From positions 27,677,464-27,741,463 of the forward strand of contig JAKZAP010000007.1 in the NCBI GenBank assembly GCA_023053575.1: a DNA stretch of 64,000 bases, in the 5' to 3' direction. The translations under genes were made by a program, and so were the position numbers. The notes under the pieces were generated by a model. The model was given only the letters and a program-made list of their open reading frames with translations, was not told the origin of the DNA and did no database searches. This stretch comes from Branchinecta lynchi. Taxonomy: Eukaryota > Arthropoda > Branchiopoda > Anostraca > Branchinectidae. Shown here piece by piece: positions 59,601 to 63,368 of this stretch. The number at the start of each line of letters is the position of its first letter. The first letter of the stretch is position 1.

Positions 59601-62600
59601 GAGGCGAAAATTAGCAAAGAACTGTTTTCGAAGTCTATTCTGGAGGTTACTGTGAAACGTGCTTTCTTGAGGAAAAAGAGCCAGATTAAAGTATCTGATT
59701 TATGTTGGTCGAGAAGGTGGGAGACACCATCATTTTTCGAAAGGGTCGGATTTTTACGAACACAATGTTGCCTTTATTTTCTTCAAACTCGCGGTAGCCA
59801 ATGTTATCCACAAATTACTTGAACACAATTCACTCTTGAAAGCAATGTCTCGCCAGGCCTCTCGCCGAAGGTCAAAAGAGTTACTAAAATAGATTGGGGT
59901 GTATGATGATTAAAACAAACACTGATTCCACCATTTAAACGTTTAGATAAGTCGGAAGAGGAAATCATCTGCTATCTTGACATTTTTTGGTCCGGAAGCT
60001 CAATATTATTTAGCTCAGTTTCAGGATCTTCAGGAAATCACTACCACGAATTTAGTATAGTTTACGGCGTTTGTTTACCTAGTTCACATCCATTCGTCAC
60101 TGGAAGCTAATAATTAGTTTGATTTTTCTACACGTTGTTGATGTACCTGCTAAAATAAAAGTATTTTGTTAGATCCATAGTCAAAGTATGATCCCAGCCT
60201 CCCCATGTCGTGCGCTTCCGACCCACGCCACTATGACCCAGCGGTCGTATCGAGTCGTGGCTTCATCCTTGGTCTTGCGTTTGGGGGGGGGTCTAGACGT
60301 TGAAAGCGCCAGAATGCTGACGCTGCAACTCCTTCAACCCACTTATTGAAATTCAGTGTTTGTCTCTATTGTTTGTCCCTCCACTCAGCGTCTAGACGGC
60401 GTTTGAGAACATCTGTCGATTCCACAGCAATAGTCCTCCTTGAGGTTGTTCCTCAGGTTCATGATCCGGTTCGAGAAGAATTTGCTTCTTTCCTCAGCGG
60501 TATAATTAAAACATTTTAAATGAAAATGGACAGTTTTCGTAAACACTGGTTGGATTTAATGAAACTACAAATTGTTTTAAAGATATTTTACTTGCTTTTA
60601 CAGTAGGATCGCGAATTCCATTGACGGAAAAACATAATATTTACTAAATGCTCTTCAGGCATCTGGAGTTTGTCGACTGTTTACTAGCCATATTAAAACA
60701 CTGGTAGTAATTTGGATTAAATAGATTGTTTCTACACCCCAGTGTGGGTTCAAAGCCCTTTGAAACAGTGGACTATCAAAACAAAAAAATACAGCACATT
60801 CCCTTTTATCCTATGCAGTATCCCCGTGGTTGCTTCGCACACATAGCTTGGTAAATCCCTAGCGCGAATGTCCCCCTGTTATAGCTATGCCTTCGACTCC
60901 TATGTGCTCAGGGAATGGGTCAGAGATGCGGGAAAAGGAACCATATGAGTGTGTTCCACCCTACTTACCGCGTAGTTACTACGCATGACATTGTGAACTC
61001 CAACTTTTTGCCGTCTAGGGTAGAACGATTTTTATGGCACTTGCCCTTCGGCCAAGTGCCATATAGCGATCGCAATTTCTGTCCGTCCGTCGGTCTGTCG
61101 GTCTGTCGGTCTGTCCAGGTTTTGCTAGTTCGGGCACTTCCACATAAGCTAGGACGATAAAACTTGGCAGGCATATCAGGGACCCCAAATGATTAAGTTG
61201 GAAATAGTCACTTCCCCGATCCGAGCACCGTGGGGGGAGTGGAGGGAGGGGGAATCCGGAATCTTGAGGTATTTTTAACTTTTGAACGGGTGATCGGATC
61301 TCGATGAAACTTGATATTTGGAACGACCTCATGCCTCAGACGACCCACTTAAAATCCGAACCGGATCCGGTGACTTTTGGGGGGAGCTGGAGGGGGCAAC
61401 CGGAAATCTTGGGAAACGCTATGAGTGGAGGGATCGAGATGAAACTTGGTGGGAAGACACCTAGCAAACACTAGATACATCATTGACATAACCGAGCCGA
61501 TTCGGGCACTGTGGGGGGGAGTGGAGGGAGGGGGAATCCGGAATCTTGAGGTATTTATAACTTTTGAACGGGTGATCGGATCTAGTTGGAACTTGATATC
61601 TGGAAACACCTCATGCCTCAGACGACCCACTTAAAATCCGGACCGGATCCGGTGACTTTTGGGGGGGAGCTGGAGGAGGCAACCGGAAATCTTGGGAAAT
61701 GCTATGAGTGGAGGGGTCGAGATGAAACTTGGTGGGAAGACACTTAGCAATAACTAGATACATCATTGACATGACCGAGCCGATTCGGGCACTGTCGGGG
61801 GAGTGGAGGGAGGGGGAATCCGGAATCTTGAGGTATTTATAACTTTTGAACGGGTGACCGGATCTCGATGAAACTTGATATTTGGAACGACCTCATGCCT
61901 CAGACGACCCACTTAACATCCGGACCGGATCCGGTGACTTTTGGGGGGAGCTGGAGGGGGCAACCGGAAATCTTGGGAAACGTTATGAGTGGAGGGATCG
62001 AGATGAAACTTGGTGTGCAGACACCTAGCAAACACTAGATACATCATTAACATAACCGAGCGAATTCGGGCACTGTGGGGGGAGTGGAGGGAGGGGGAAT
62101 TCGGAATCTTGAGGTATTTATAACTTTTAAACGGGTGACCGGATCTCGATGAAACTTGATATTTGGAAAGACCTCATGCCTCAGACGACCCACTTAACAT
62201 CCGGACCGGATCCGGTGACTTTTGGGGGGAGCTGAAGGGGGCAACCGGAAATCTTGGGAAACGCTATGAGTGGAGGGATCGAGATGAAACTTGGTGGGAA
62301 GACACCTAGCAAACACTAATACATCATTGACATAATGACCGAGCCGATTCGGGCACTGTCGGGGGAGTGGAGGGAGGGGGAATCCGGAATCTTGAGGTAT
62401 TTATAACTTTTAAACGGGTGACCGGATCTCGATGAAACTTGATATTTGGAAAGACCTCATGCCTTAGACGACCCACTTAAAATCCGGACCGGATCCGGTG
62501 ACTTTTGGGGGGAGCTGGAGGGGAGAACCGGAAATATTGTAAAACGCTATGAGTGGAGGGAACGAGATGAAACTTGGTGGGAAGACACCTAGCAAACACT

Positions 62601-63212
62601 AGATATATCATTGACATAACCGAGCCGTGCTTACTCGTAACAAGTGCCATATGAGCTCGTAGCTCTTGTTCTATTTTAATATCATGCCACGGGCGGATCG
62701 AACCAGTCCCGTTACAGAGATGCGTAGTTACCACGCTTAACACGCTCTCTAGCGTGGTAAGCAAATAGTTACTATTAGTTACTATTTCGAGAAGGTTGGA
62801 ACGGTCAGCGTAGTAACTTTCTAGAGTTTGGAACGAAAATAGTAACTAATAGTACTATTTTTAGAAAGGTGGAACACGCTCTATGTGACGAGTTTGGAGA
62901 AGCGACTTATCCAGCATATATTATTGCGTATCTAATAGATGAAACGCTATGAAATACATATTATTATTTTTTTCAAGTGAGGGTATGGGTTTCGGAGAAA
63001 AGTGTCATAGAAACAAGTATTTGTCGTGGATGCTTTAAATCATTGGGCCTATTTTTGTTTTGCAGAAGCAGCAAAAGATCTATTCGACGCCTGGAAGCCG
63101 AAAGTCGGACCCTTCAAGTGATTTCGGAAAATGCCATAGGCTCGGAACACCCTCAGTTCGATCCCCAGACCTTAGCTGTATTGAATGGTCGACTAGTAAA
63201 ATATCGTATAAG
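17089..63212 (+). CDS. MCRS1: MCRS1 ortholog, spliced, exons 1-7 of a longer gene
   Basis: Joined exons 17089-17126, 23854-23960, 27856-28040, 30027-30245, 34292-34430, 36008-36131 and 63066-63212 give 959 coding bases (319 codons plus two bases) with GT-AG borders and matching phases at all six junctions. The product starts MEDASDTGIQKR, has a basic KRRRF stretch, then the MCRS N-terminal domain (DLGRWKPADDL, VKFSC, RWYAL, AMRNLHPE, AHWQLMKQY, QPLPKGD) and an arginine-rich helix ending QTLAVLNGRLVKYRIR. Order and spacing match vertebrate MCRS1 as I know it. Known role: nuclear subunit of the NSL/MOF acetyltransferase and INO80 complexes, also implicated at spindle microtubules. The C-terminal FHA domain is not encoded here, so its exons lie to the right. 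The introns are filled with mobile elements. Identification is strong; the species is unknown. Confidence 0.95.
17127..18160. other. MCRS1 intron 1, first part: nothing recognised
   Basis: A/T-rich intronic sequence with a 'gatgcagcattttatgc' palindrome near 17383 that resembles the 'aaatgctgcat' motifs at 28190-28620. No exon supported. Confidence 0.45.
18165..18244 (+). mobile_element. LINE 3'-end fragment with ATT tail
   Basis: A short segment ending ccaacaaataaagcc and then repeated ATT, the form of a severely 5'-truncated CR1/L2-like insertion. Confidence 0.45.
18997..19319. mobile_element. H: fold-back MITE with ~120-base arms
   Basis: CAGTCTACCACAAA begins a long arm full of 'ggataccctatgcca' motifs that is inverted at the other end, leaving a spacer of only about 85 bases. 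Flanks gtccgttg and gtccggtg (7/8) form an 8-base target duplication, so it is hAT-type. It is inserted in E5. Confidence 0.85.
19590..22045 (-). mobile_element. LINE G: 5'-truncated CR1/L2-like retrotransposon
   Basis: Minus strand. Endonuclease remnant with GDFNFPKVDW near 22010 and KSDHVCIAF near 21780; RT with NYRPISLICIPCKIME, QYGFLKRTSAESQLL, MDLRKAFDQVPDKRLL, SGVPQDSVLGLLLF, YINDL and LLYADDTKLY; thumb with LVRPILKYGHCSVRPF and ALETVQRRLTKFPPKLK; tail of ATT repeats at 19590-19604. Several stops and frameshifts, so it is dead. The SGVPQ(G)SVLGPLLF signature is that of CR1/L2/Rex-type LINEs, unlike the GVRQG type of LINEs A-D. Confidence 0.85.
22559..22765 (-). mobile_element. LINE D-like 3' fragment
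   Basis: The minus strand ends a frame with LRLSLPVWLEWERSLAG, close to the C-terminus of LINE D3 (RLSLPVWLAWTRELYAG), followed by an ATTGA-type tail. It is 5'-truncated and inserted in E5. Confidence 0.7.
23497..23853. other. Intron 1 end, no element recognised
   Basis: Sequence between E5 and exon 2, ending in the acceptor tract. Presumably original intron. Confidence 0.5.
23854..23960 (+). CDS. MCRS1: MCRS1 exon 2
   Basis: Acceptor tttgttttag and donor gtaagt flank 107 bases. The frame reads SGRSVKRRRFTDDSTEAG and continues serine/lysine-rich, with a probable nuclear localisation cluster (KRRRF). It enters after two bases from exon 1 and leaves with one base (G). It lies about 360 bases downstream of the 3' end of element E5. 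Confidence 0.9.
24092..24375. mobile_element. S2: MITE with TA target duplication
   Basis: Ends GAGCGTGCTCCACCCTT and (inverted) GAGCGTGTTCCACCCT, flanked by TA on both sides. It is the uninterrupted counterpart of S3 and so shows where E9 inserted. Confidence 0.85.
24378..25044. repeat. Intron 2 sequence with a ~150-base tandem duplication
   Basis: 'gaccctgagtt', 'ttatacgttagc' and 'actgcattgaaatcgaa' occur twice (about 24700-24835 and 24850-24990). No gene seen. Confidence 0.6.
25045..27853 (+). mobile_element. LINE B: 5'-truncated relative of LINE A, ending at MCRS1 exon 3
   Basis: Starts inside the endonuclease domain (SDLDHVISS, DLDHLPLSF). LINE D1 is inserted after GTGAAAAATAAA; the B frame then resumes with AKLWLHMWIDCGR. 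A TGA at 26633 replaces the Arg codon of LINE A in SVLK-GK; the frame is then open to 27751 with QFGFQPGISC, LDLSKAFDS, VRRGVRQGGVLSP, YIAYADD, GLSLNVDKCE and LLYLPIWYKNRK. The tail is ATTC repeats, running straight into the AG of the exon 3 acceptor. Confidence 0.88.
25599..26095 (+). mobile_element. LINE D1: young 5'-truncated copy inside LINE B
   Basis: Begins at gcgaccctgccgtgaggtg and runs through the last ~110 codons and 3' UTR of LINE D, ending in repeated AAAT. It is nearly identical to the 3' end of D2 (a handful of differences over about 490 bases). The AAATAAA target is reconstituted at the junction with the tail. Confidence 0.88.
27856..28040 (+). CDS. MCRS1: MCRS1 exon 3
   Basis: 185 bases, entry phase 1 and exit phase 0 (CAG before gtaatg). 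It encodes a basic Ser/Arg/Lys stretch and then TRDLGRWKPADDLALITAVL, the start of the conserved MCRS N-terminal domain. The acceptor AG (27854-27855) directly follows the ATTC microsatellite tail of LINE B. The next downstream AGs would shift the frame into stops, so this acceptor is the only nearby one that keeps the gene open. Confidence 0.93.
28041..28889. other. MCRS1 intron 3, first part
   Basis: Contains scattered 'aaatgctgcattaatgctgcat'-type motifs (28185-28210, 28540-28620) and two 'gtccgaaag' stretches, perhaps a decayed MITE. No exon supported. Confidence 0.4.
28890..28965 (-). mobile_element. LINE 3'-end fragment
   Basis: The minus strand shows the hairpin ctcgccagctttggcgga and then tacaaataaatgaact, the same layout as the 3' ends of LINEs A and F. 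Confidence 0.5.
29134..29599. mobile_element. T1: hAT-like element rich in GAATCC motifs
   Basis: Ends CAGAGATGGG and CCCATCTCTG. Subterminal GAATCCGAATC-type motifs occur on both arms. The target duplication is unclear. Same family as T2. Confidence 0.7.
29645..29801. mobile_element. R: small fold-back repeat
   Basis: The arm with 'cagtatttactgcttgg' and 'gattaatc' (29673-29710) is inverted at 29766-29800. The left edge carries actgtaaaaagt, a common DNA-transposon terminus. MITE Q1 begins where it ends. Confidence 0.5.
29802..30011. mobile_element. Q1: MITE ending 15 bases before MCRS1 exon 4
   Basis: Shares its body with Q2 ('cagtttttcttttgggatga', 'cagataccacggtaactg') and its right terminal repeat atctgcaaaaacgcaac followed by TA. 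The left end is missing, cut at R. Confidence 0.75.
30027..30245 (+). CDS. MCRS1: MCRS1 exon 4 (core of MCRS N-domain)
   Basis: 219 bases, exactly 73 codons, phase 0 at both ends, with acceptor ttattttcag and donor gtaagt. It begins TNDLVAVHRGVKFSC and contains DEVTDRWYALMYDKIVSK and AMRNLHPETVAAIQ, which match the most conserved block of MCRS1. Only 13 bases separate the end of MITE Q1 (with its TA duplication) from the first exon base. Confidence 0.96.
30246..30740. other. MCRS1 intron 4, first part; possible cassette exon
   Basis: Unremarkable except 30338-30412: an acceptor-like ccttctgaacag, 25 open codons (ALQETYAIPTSKFWGFAIRD...) and donor gtaaga, phase 0 at both ends, so it could be included between exons 4 and 5 without shifting the frame. 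The known MCRS1 alignment does not need it. Confidence 0.25.
30740..31106 (+). mobile_element. LINE F-type 3' fragment
   Basis: Shares 'cccagccagcgcacgac', the ctcgctgttgaaaatggtgggt hairpin region and the 'aaataaattacttacttac' tail with LINE F (54020-54853). Coding remnants only. The left edge is uncertain. Confidence 0.65.
31107..31962. repeat. Intron 4 sequence with 'tgtggctc' repeats and a 24-C tract
   Basis: Several 'tgtggctc'/'cgtggctc' repeats lie at 31120-31590, possibly a decayed MITE. A run of 24 Cs is at 31895-31918. No gene seen. Confidence 0.5.
31963..32890 (-). mobile_element. LINE J: 5'-truncated CR1-like retrotransposon
   Basis: Minus strand: SQGTKLGPLAFLIAVN, LKFADDLTL, KIPGIVIDNNLGWE, then (after a break near 32440) LYKTYIRPGLEYGCQVW and QKRACRIILGHEYVSYEAS. 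Ends with a TTGAT-type tail at 31963. The GTKLGP and LEYGCQVW motifs are typical of CR1/Rex-type RT and thumb. One frame break, no upstream domains. Confidence 0.85.
32891..33300. other. Intron 4, no element recognised
   Basis: Contains a G-run near 33080 and a C-run near 33230. No gene seen. Confidence 0.4.
33300..33478 (+). mobile_element. P5: head of a P-family element
   Basis: tttttgggatcccaaaa, 'gtaagtggaggga', 'gacatcgcaaaagttg', then gtccgtc repeats, as in P1 and P2. The rest is missing. Confidence 0.75.
33479..33626 (+). repeat. G-rich cluster
   Basis: At least six runs of 7-13 Gs in 150 bases, separated by T-rich linkers. Strong G-quadruplex potential on the transcribed-sense strand of MCRS1 intron 4. 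Confidence 0.8.
33627..34291. other. End of intron 4
   Basis: Contains two related GC-rich stretches (33750-33880 and 34055-34165) sharing 'aaggcttattctc'/'aaggcgtattctc' in inverted orientation, perhaps an old MITE. No exon other than exon 5 at its end. Confidence 0.35.
34292..34430 (+). CDS. MCRS1: MCRS1 exon 5
   Basis: 139 bases, entry phase 0 and exit phase 1. Acceptor ttatcttgcag, donor gtaagg. It encodes ETKVAVQSFDDLLREKP, then a short linker, then GRTGKALLAHWQLMKQYHLL, matching the MCRS1 segment between the N-domain core and the QPLPKGD motif. The distance from exon 4 is the same as in vertebrate MCRS1, so no exon appears to be missing between them. Confidence 0.95.
34431..34852. other. 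MCRS1 intron 5, first part: nothing recognised
   Basis: A/T-rich intronic sequence with no supportable exon or element. Confidence 0.45.
34854..35169. mobile_element. Q2: complete MITE, 316 bases
   Basis: Ends GTTGCGTTTTTGCAGAT and its inverse, flanked by TA. Inside are palindromic blocks of 'cagataccacggta' type. It lies in intron 5. Confidence 0.8.
35172..36007. other. End of MCRS1 intron 5, with an unexplained 79-codon open stretch
   Basis: 35737-35973 on the plus strand is open (…SKAPFSNVLSEFLTTQ…, then …VVIDSEDIIRHHDL…) and stops just before exon 6. It has no acceptor, start or recognised family. It may be a fragment of an old element. Confidence 0.3.
36008..36131 (+). CDS. MCRS1: MCRS1 exon 6
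   Basis: 124 bases with acceptor tgttttttgcag and donor gttcgc, entry after one base and exit phase 2. It encodes QPLPKGDHIMQFHEAESLL and an acidic helix ending ENELVAGDR. This matches the MCRS1 segment after the N-domain. The intron that follows is 26,934 bases and contains most of the right half of the window. Confidence 0.94.
36132..36604. other. Start of MCRS1 intron 6
   Basis: Contains ATA/ATG microsatellite sequence near 36195-36220. A possible LINE remnant on the minus strand near 36240-36450 cannot be supported. Confidence 0.35.
36605..36780 (-). mobile_element. LINE 3'-end fragment
   Basis: The minus strand ends ...cttcttacgggttacaaataaataagtaatg, matching the LINE A 3' terminus (gcgggttacaaaataaatt). 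Confidence 0.55.
38121..39607 (-). mobile_element. LINE C: 5'-truncated, 427-codon RT frame
   Basis: On the minus strand 39592-38309 is open: STGVDLVSAKHF, DDCRSYRPITVSC, HQFGFQKRLSREHA, CALDIARAFDS, LKGVRQGGLTSPALF, FTYADDILNLS, GLSFNVDKT, VYLGMPI. A frameshift near 38470 separates the end (YFKFAKYLLHLPPW). The tail is ATTG repeats. P3 gives the empty site, so both borders are fixed to a few bases. Confidence 0.88.
39691..40324. mobile_element. Non-autonomous hAT element with perfect 8-base target duplication
   Basis: CAGGGGCGGATCCAG at the left and its exact inverse at the right, flanked by tctggatc on both sides (39683-39690 and 40325-40332). 634 bases, no transposase. Inserted in P2 at a site still empty in P3 and P1. 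Confidence 0.93.
40757..41153. mobile_element. T2: hAT-like element
   Basis: Ends CAGAGATTGG and the weakly inverted GAAATCTCTG, with flanks tcacacac and tcatacac (7/8). Repeated GAATCC/GAATCTG motifs near both ends, as in T1. Confidence 0.75.
41154..42085. other. Intron 6, nothing recognised
   Basis: No exon or element boundary that I can support. A short A/T microsatellite lies near 41893. Confidence 0.4.
42086..42365 (+). mobile_element. E6: head fragment of an E element
   Basis: cggccaagtgccataa, the gtccgtcggtctgtcgg repeats and 'aggacgatgaaacttggcag' match E9. About 75 bases at the right end (ccaagaagggcc...agctgacgtatcc) recur at 405-460, near the window start. Confidence 0.7.
42366..43506. 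other. Intron 6, nothing recognised
   Basis: A/T-rich. A palindromic 'gaggctgatacgaaggcgtatcaacctc' lies near 42619, related to the tandem block at 46670-46770. Confidence 0.4.
43507..46191 (-). mobile_element. LINE D2: 5'-truncated LINE with 845-codon open frame
   Basis: Minus strand, 46191-43654 uninterrupted. Endonuclease part: NVYMPV, GDFNANYG, SWIDHVVCS, GSDHFPLVF (the first ~100 residues are missing). RT: GGLDGVTTNHV, NYRPIAMAAVISKIFEK, YQFGFKEGSS, FIDAKAAFDRVN, LNGVRQGGVLSP, LSYADDLVILA, VFNTAKTQCMAF, YKYLGF. Compared with D3 it lacks one Leu in SPL-YNLYVD and has Gly for the second Asp. The tail is A-rich. D1 is nearly identical, so the family was recently mobile. It is antisense in intron 6. 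Confidence 0.9.
46192..47082. repeat. Intron 6 with a tandem palindromic block
   Basis: 46670-46770 has three ~46-base units 'gaggctgatatgac...atatcatcctctct'. Related palindromes lie at 46600 and 42619. No gene seen. Confidence 0.6.
47083..47145 (+). mobile_element. LINE F-type fragment
   Basis: ggccccaaccagcgcaggac...ttcctgacg...agattaaaaa matches 54703-54755 of LINE F. It is cut by LINE I. Confidence 0.6.
47150..48712 (-). mobile_element. LINE I: 5'-truncated CR1-like element with a G33 tract
   Basis: Minus strand: KVYEKKVHGQLSKHID, HCGVPQGSILGPLLF, IKYLGFLLDENLSWKEH, PPYLIYGCSVRASNF, QNSAIRGIT, VSTIREYQVAVFTYKYF, then NSIPEEVKGASTLSAFKSKA. It ends near 47150. Several frame breaks. Its C-terminal coding region is interrupted by a run of 33 Gs (plus strand). 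Confidence 0.85.
47585..47617 (+). repeat. 33-base G homopolymer
   Basis: Thirty-three consecutive Gs within the decayed coding part of LINE I, read as a proline run on the minus strand. The length may be unstable or affected by sequencing. Confidence 0.85.
48956..50622 (-). mobile_element. E7: complete E element inside P4
   Basis: Minus strand: head TATGGCACTTGAGCTTACTC... with inverse CAAGTGCCATATAGCGATTG at the right; 3' hairpin GCTCGTAGCTCTTG at the left (48956). Core units of CCGGATCCGG type. The tRNA-like block at 50302-50374 is antisense to the element, as in E1. Confidence 0.8.
50302..50374 (+). tRNA. tRNA-like module inside E7 (degenerate, TAT loop)
   Basis: Box A TGGCTCAGTTGG fits the Pol III consensus, box B GGTTCGCTCCT nearly does. 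The D stem GCTC/GAGC is intact, the anticodon-like loop is cttataa, and the T and acceptor stems are poor. Homologous in position and flanks to the module in E1. Probably not a functional tRNA; it could be an internal Pol III promoter. Confidence 0.55.
50761..51200. other. Intron 6, nothing recognised
   Basis: A/T-rich sequence between P4 and the tRNA-Lys-like sequence. Confidence 0.4.
51204..51276 (+). tRNA. tRNA-Lys(UUU)-like sequence, probable pseudogene
   Basis: 73 bases: acceptor CCCTCGG/CTGAGGG (extended two pairs outward), D stem GCTC/GAGT, loop tttttaa with anticodon TTT, T stem CTGGG/CCCGG. Defects: two mismatches in the anticodon stem (CCTAC/GCAGA) and T-loop tacaagt instead of ttcaagt. 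No T-run terminator close by except attttt at 51278. Could be a decayed gene or a SINE head. Confidence 0.6.
51279..51909. other. Intron 6, nothing recognised
   Basis: Contains a G-run at 51586-51599. No exon or element supported. Confidence 0.4.
51910..53855 (-). mobile_element. LINE D3: 5'-truncated relative of D2
   Basis: Minus strand. 53835-53254 and 53276-52020 are two open frames joined by one frameshift near 53265: GGLDGITANHIKFAGP, SNYRPIALAAVVSKVFEK, QFGFKEESS, CFIDAKAAFDRVN, LNGVRQGGVLSPLLYNLYVD, LSYADDLAVLA, FNTKKTLCMAFIPRG. C-terminus RLSLPVWLAWTREL. The tail is AAAT-rich (51915-51955). The extreme 5' ~150 bases read differently and may be another sequence. Confidence 0.87.
54020..54853 (+). 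mobile_element. LINE F: 5'-truncated relative of LINE A
   Basis: DYASADDLLLVSRSR (RT motif C) near 54115, a stop, then KIGLEVNLSKCEYLHF, LRWLGITF, GRYNRKALGNLYSTF and YFKCAKHLVHL. The 3' end has ctccgcctgttgaaaatggcgggt then 'aaataaattacttacttac'. At least one frameshift and a stop. Confidence 0.82.
54854..55058. repeat. Copy of 58915-59030 flanking P1
   Basis: 'ttgagagctact', 'gggaatgcggaagggcgtgg' and 'acgacaatatttgctaaatc' recur at 58920-59027, where the sequence continues without P1. Confidence 0.75.
55059..55727 (+). mobile_element. P1: complete, compact P-family element (669 bases)
   Basis: Head cgggatatcaaaacgtagg, 'gacatcgcaaaagttgtccg', three to four core units ('taagaagacatgctgaa', 'ccggaatccggccaaacc'), end ttgggatcccatcgaaaccttaggtcttg. 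The paralogous empty site at 59025-59045 defines both borders. Confidence 0.85.
55910..57299 (-). mobile_element. E8: E element lacking its head
   Basis: 3' end CAAGAGCTGGAAGCTCATATGGCACTTG at the left; the 'agcaaaacccttgaggc' unit near 56104; then five to six units of CCGGATCCGG/'tttcatcctgatcgctcc' type. Long C-runs at 56349 and 57068. Confidence 0.75.
57417..57760. mobile_element. W2: copy of fold-back family W
   Basis: cagagcaaaataacactagc, 'gccaagacttgaa', and ccgcaagtttgtctcgcttt as in W1, W3 and W4. Confidence 0.6.
57930..58340 (-). mobile_element. LINE M: C-terminal and 3' end of a CR1-like LINE
   Basis: Minus strand: RKNRILNVGELRDYQLAIFV, HPYLTRHSEDLAH, then VSVWNDLPESVRAALSLASF, the usual C-terminal 'WNxLPxxVR...SF' signature, and a TTTA-type tail. 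One frame break. Confidence 0.75.
58375..59661 (+). repeat. Segmental duplication, two ~480-base copies 805 bases apart
   Basis: 58375-58858 and 59180-59661 are nearly identical ('cagttatccattactagcct', 'gtttttctgtgagagttgtcag'-type matches, 'cttctgttgaccgaggcg'). The spacer (58920-59080) matches the flanks of P1. No gene recognised. Confidence 0.85.
59662..60169. other. Intron 6, nothing recognised
   Basis: No exon or element boundary supported. Confidence 0.4.
60175..60510 (-). mobile_element. LINE Z: 3' fragment
   Basis: Minus strand: AEERSKFFSNRIMNLRNN, then a broken stretch, then TTRYDRWVIVAWVGSAHDMG. The FFSNRI(V)NLWN-like motif is a usual CR1-type C-terminus. Decayed. Confidence 0.5.
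60511..60946. other. Intron 6, nothing recognised
   Basis: A/T-rich, no supportable feature. Confidence 0.4.
60947..62881. mobile_element. S3: MITE split by E9
   Basis: 60947-61032 and 62669-62881 are the two halves of an S element in the orientation opposite to S2: gtgttccaccctac...gtagttactacgc at the left and 'agtaactaatagt...ggtggaacacgctc' at the right. Confidence 0.85.
61033..62668 (+). mobile_element. E9: complete E element with five ~283-base tandem units
   Basis: Head TATGGCACTTGCCC / CAAGTGCCATATAGCGATCG; then gtccgtcggtctgtcgg; five highly similar units (repeated 'ggaatcttgaggtattt' at about 61255, 61538, 61819, 62102, 62385); end CAAGTGCCATATGAGC, hairpin, CTCTTG. Units are more alike than in other copies, suggesting recent amplification. 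No protein gene. Confidence 0.88.
63066..63212 (+). CDS. MCRS1: MCRS1 exon 7
   Basis: 147 bases with acceptor tttttgttttgcag and donor gtgagt. After the codon completed with exon 6 it reads SSKRSIRRLEAESRTLQVI and then FDPQTLAVLNGRLVKYRIR, matching the basic helix and linker that precede the FHA domain in MCRS1. It leaves in phase 2 towards exons outside the window. Confidence 0.94.
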
Positions 63213-63368
63213 GTGAGTCTTTTTCTAATCCGTTCTGCGAGCCAGGGGTAGCTTGCGGGATGGACGCGTAGGTTGGATTTCCTACAATTTCCAATTGTTC
63301 TAAAACCTAGATGGACAAAAGAGAGCTAGAGCTAAAAGCTAAATATTCCTTGTCGCAGTCAGTCTTAC

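Noticed and set aside
61250..62560. CRISPR-like regular repeats
   Set aside because: Repeats are contiguous ~283-base units without short spacers, in a eukaryotic intron; they are the E9 core.
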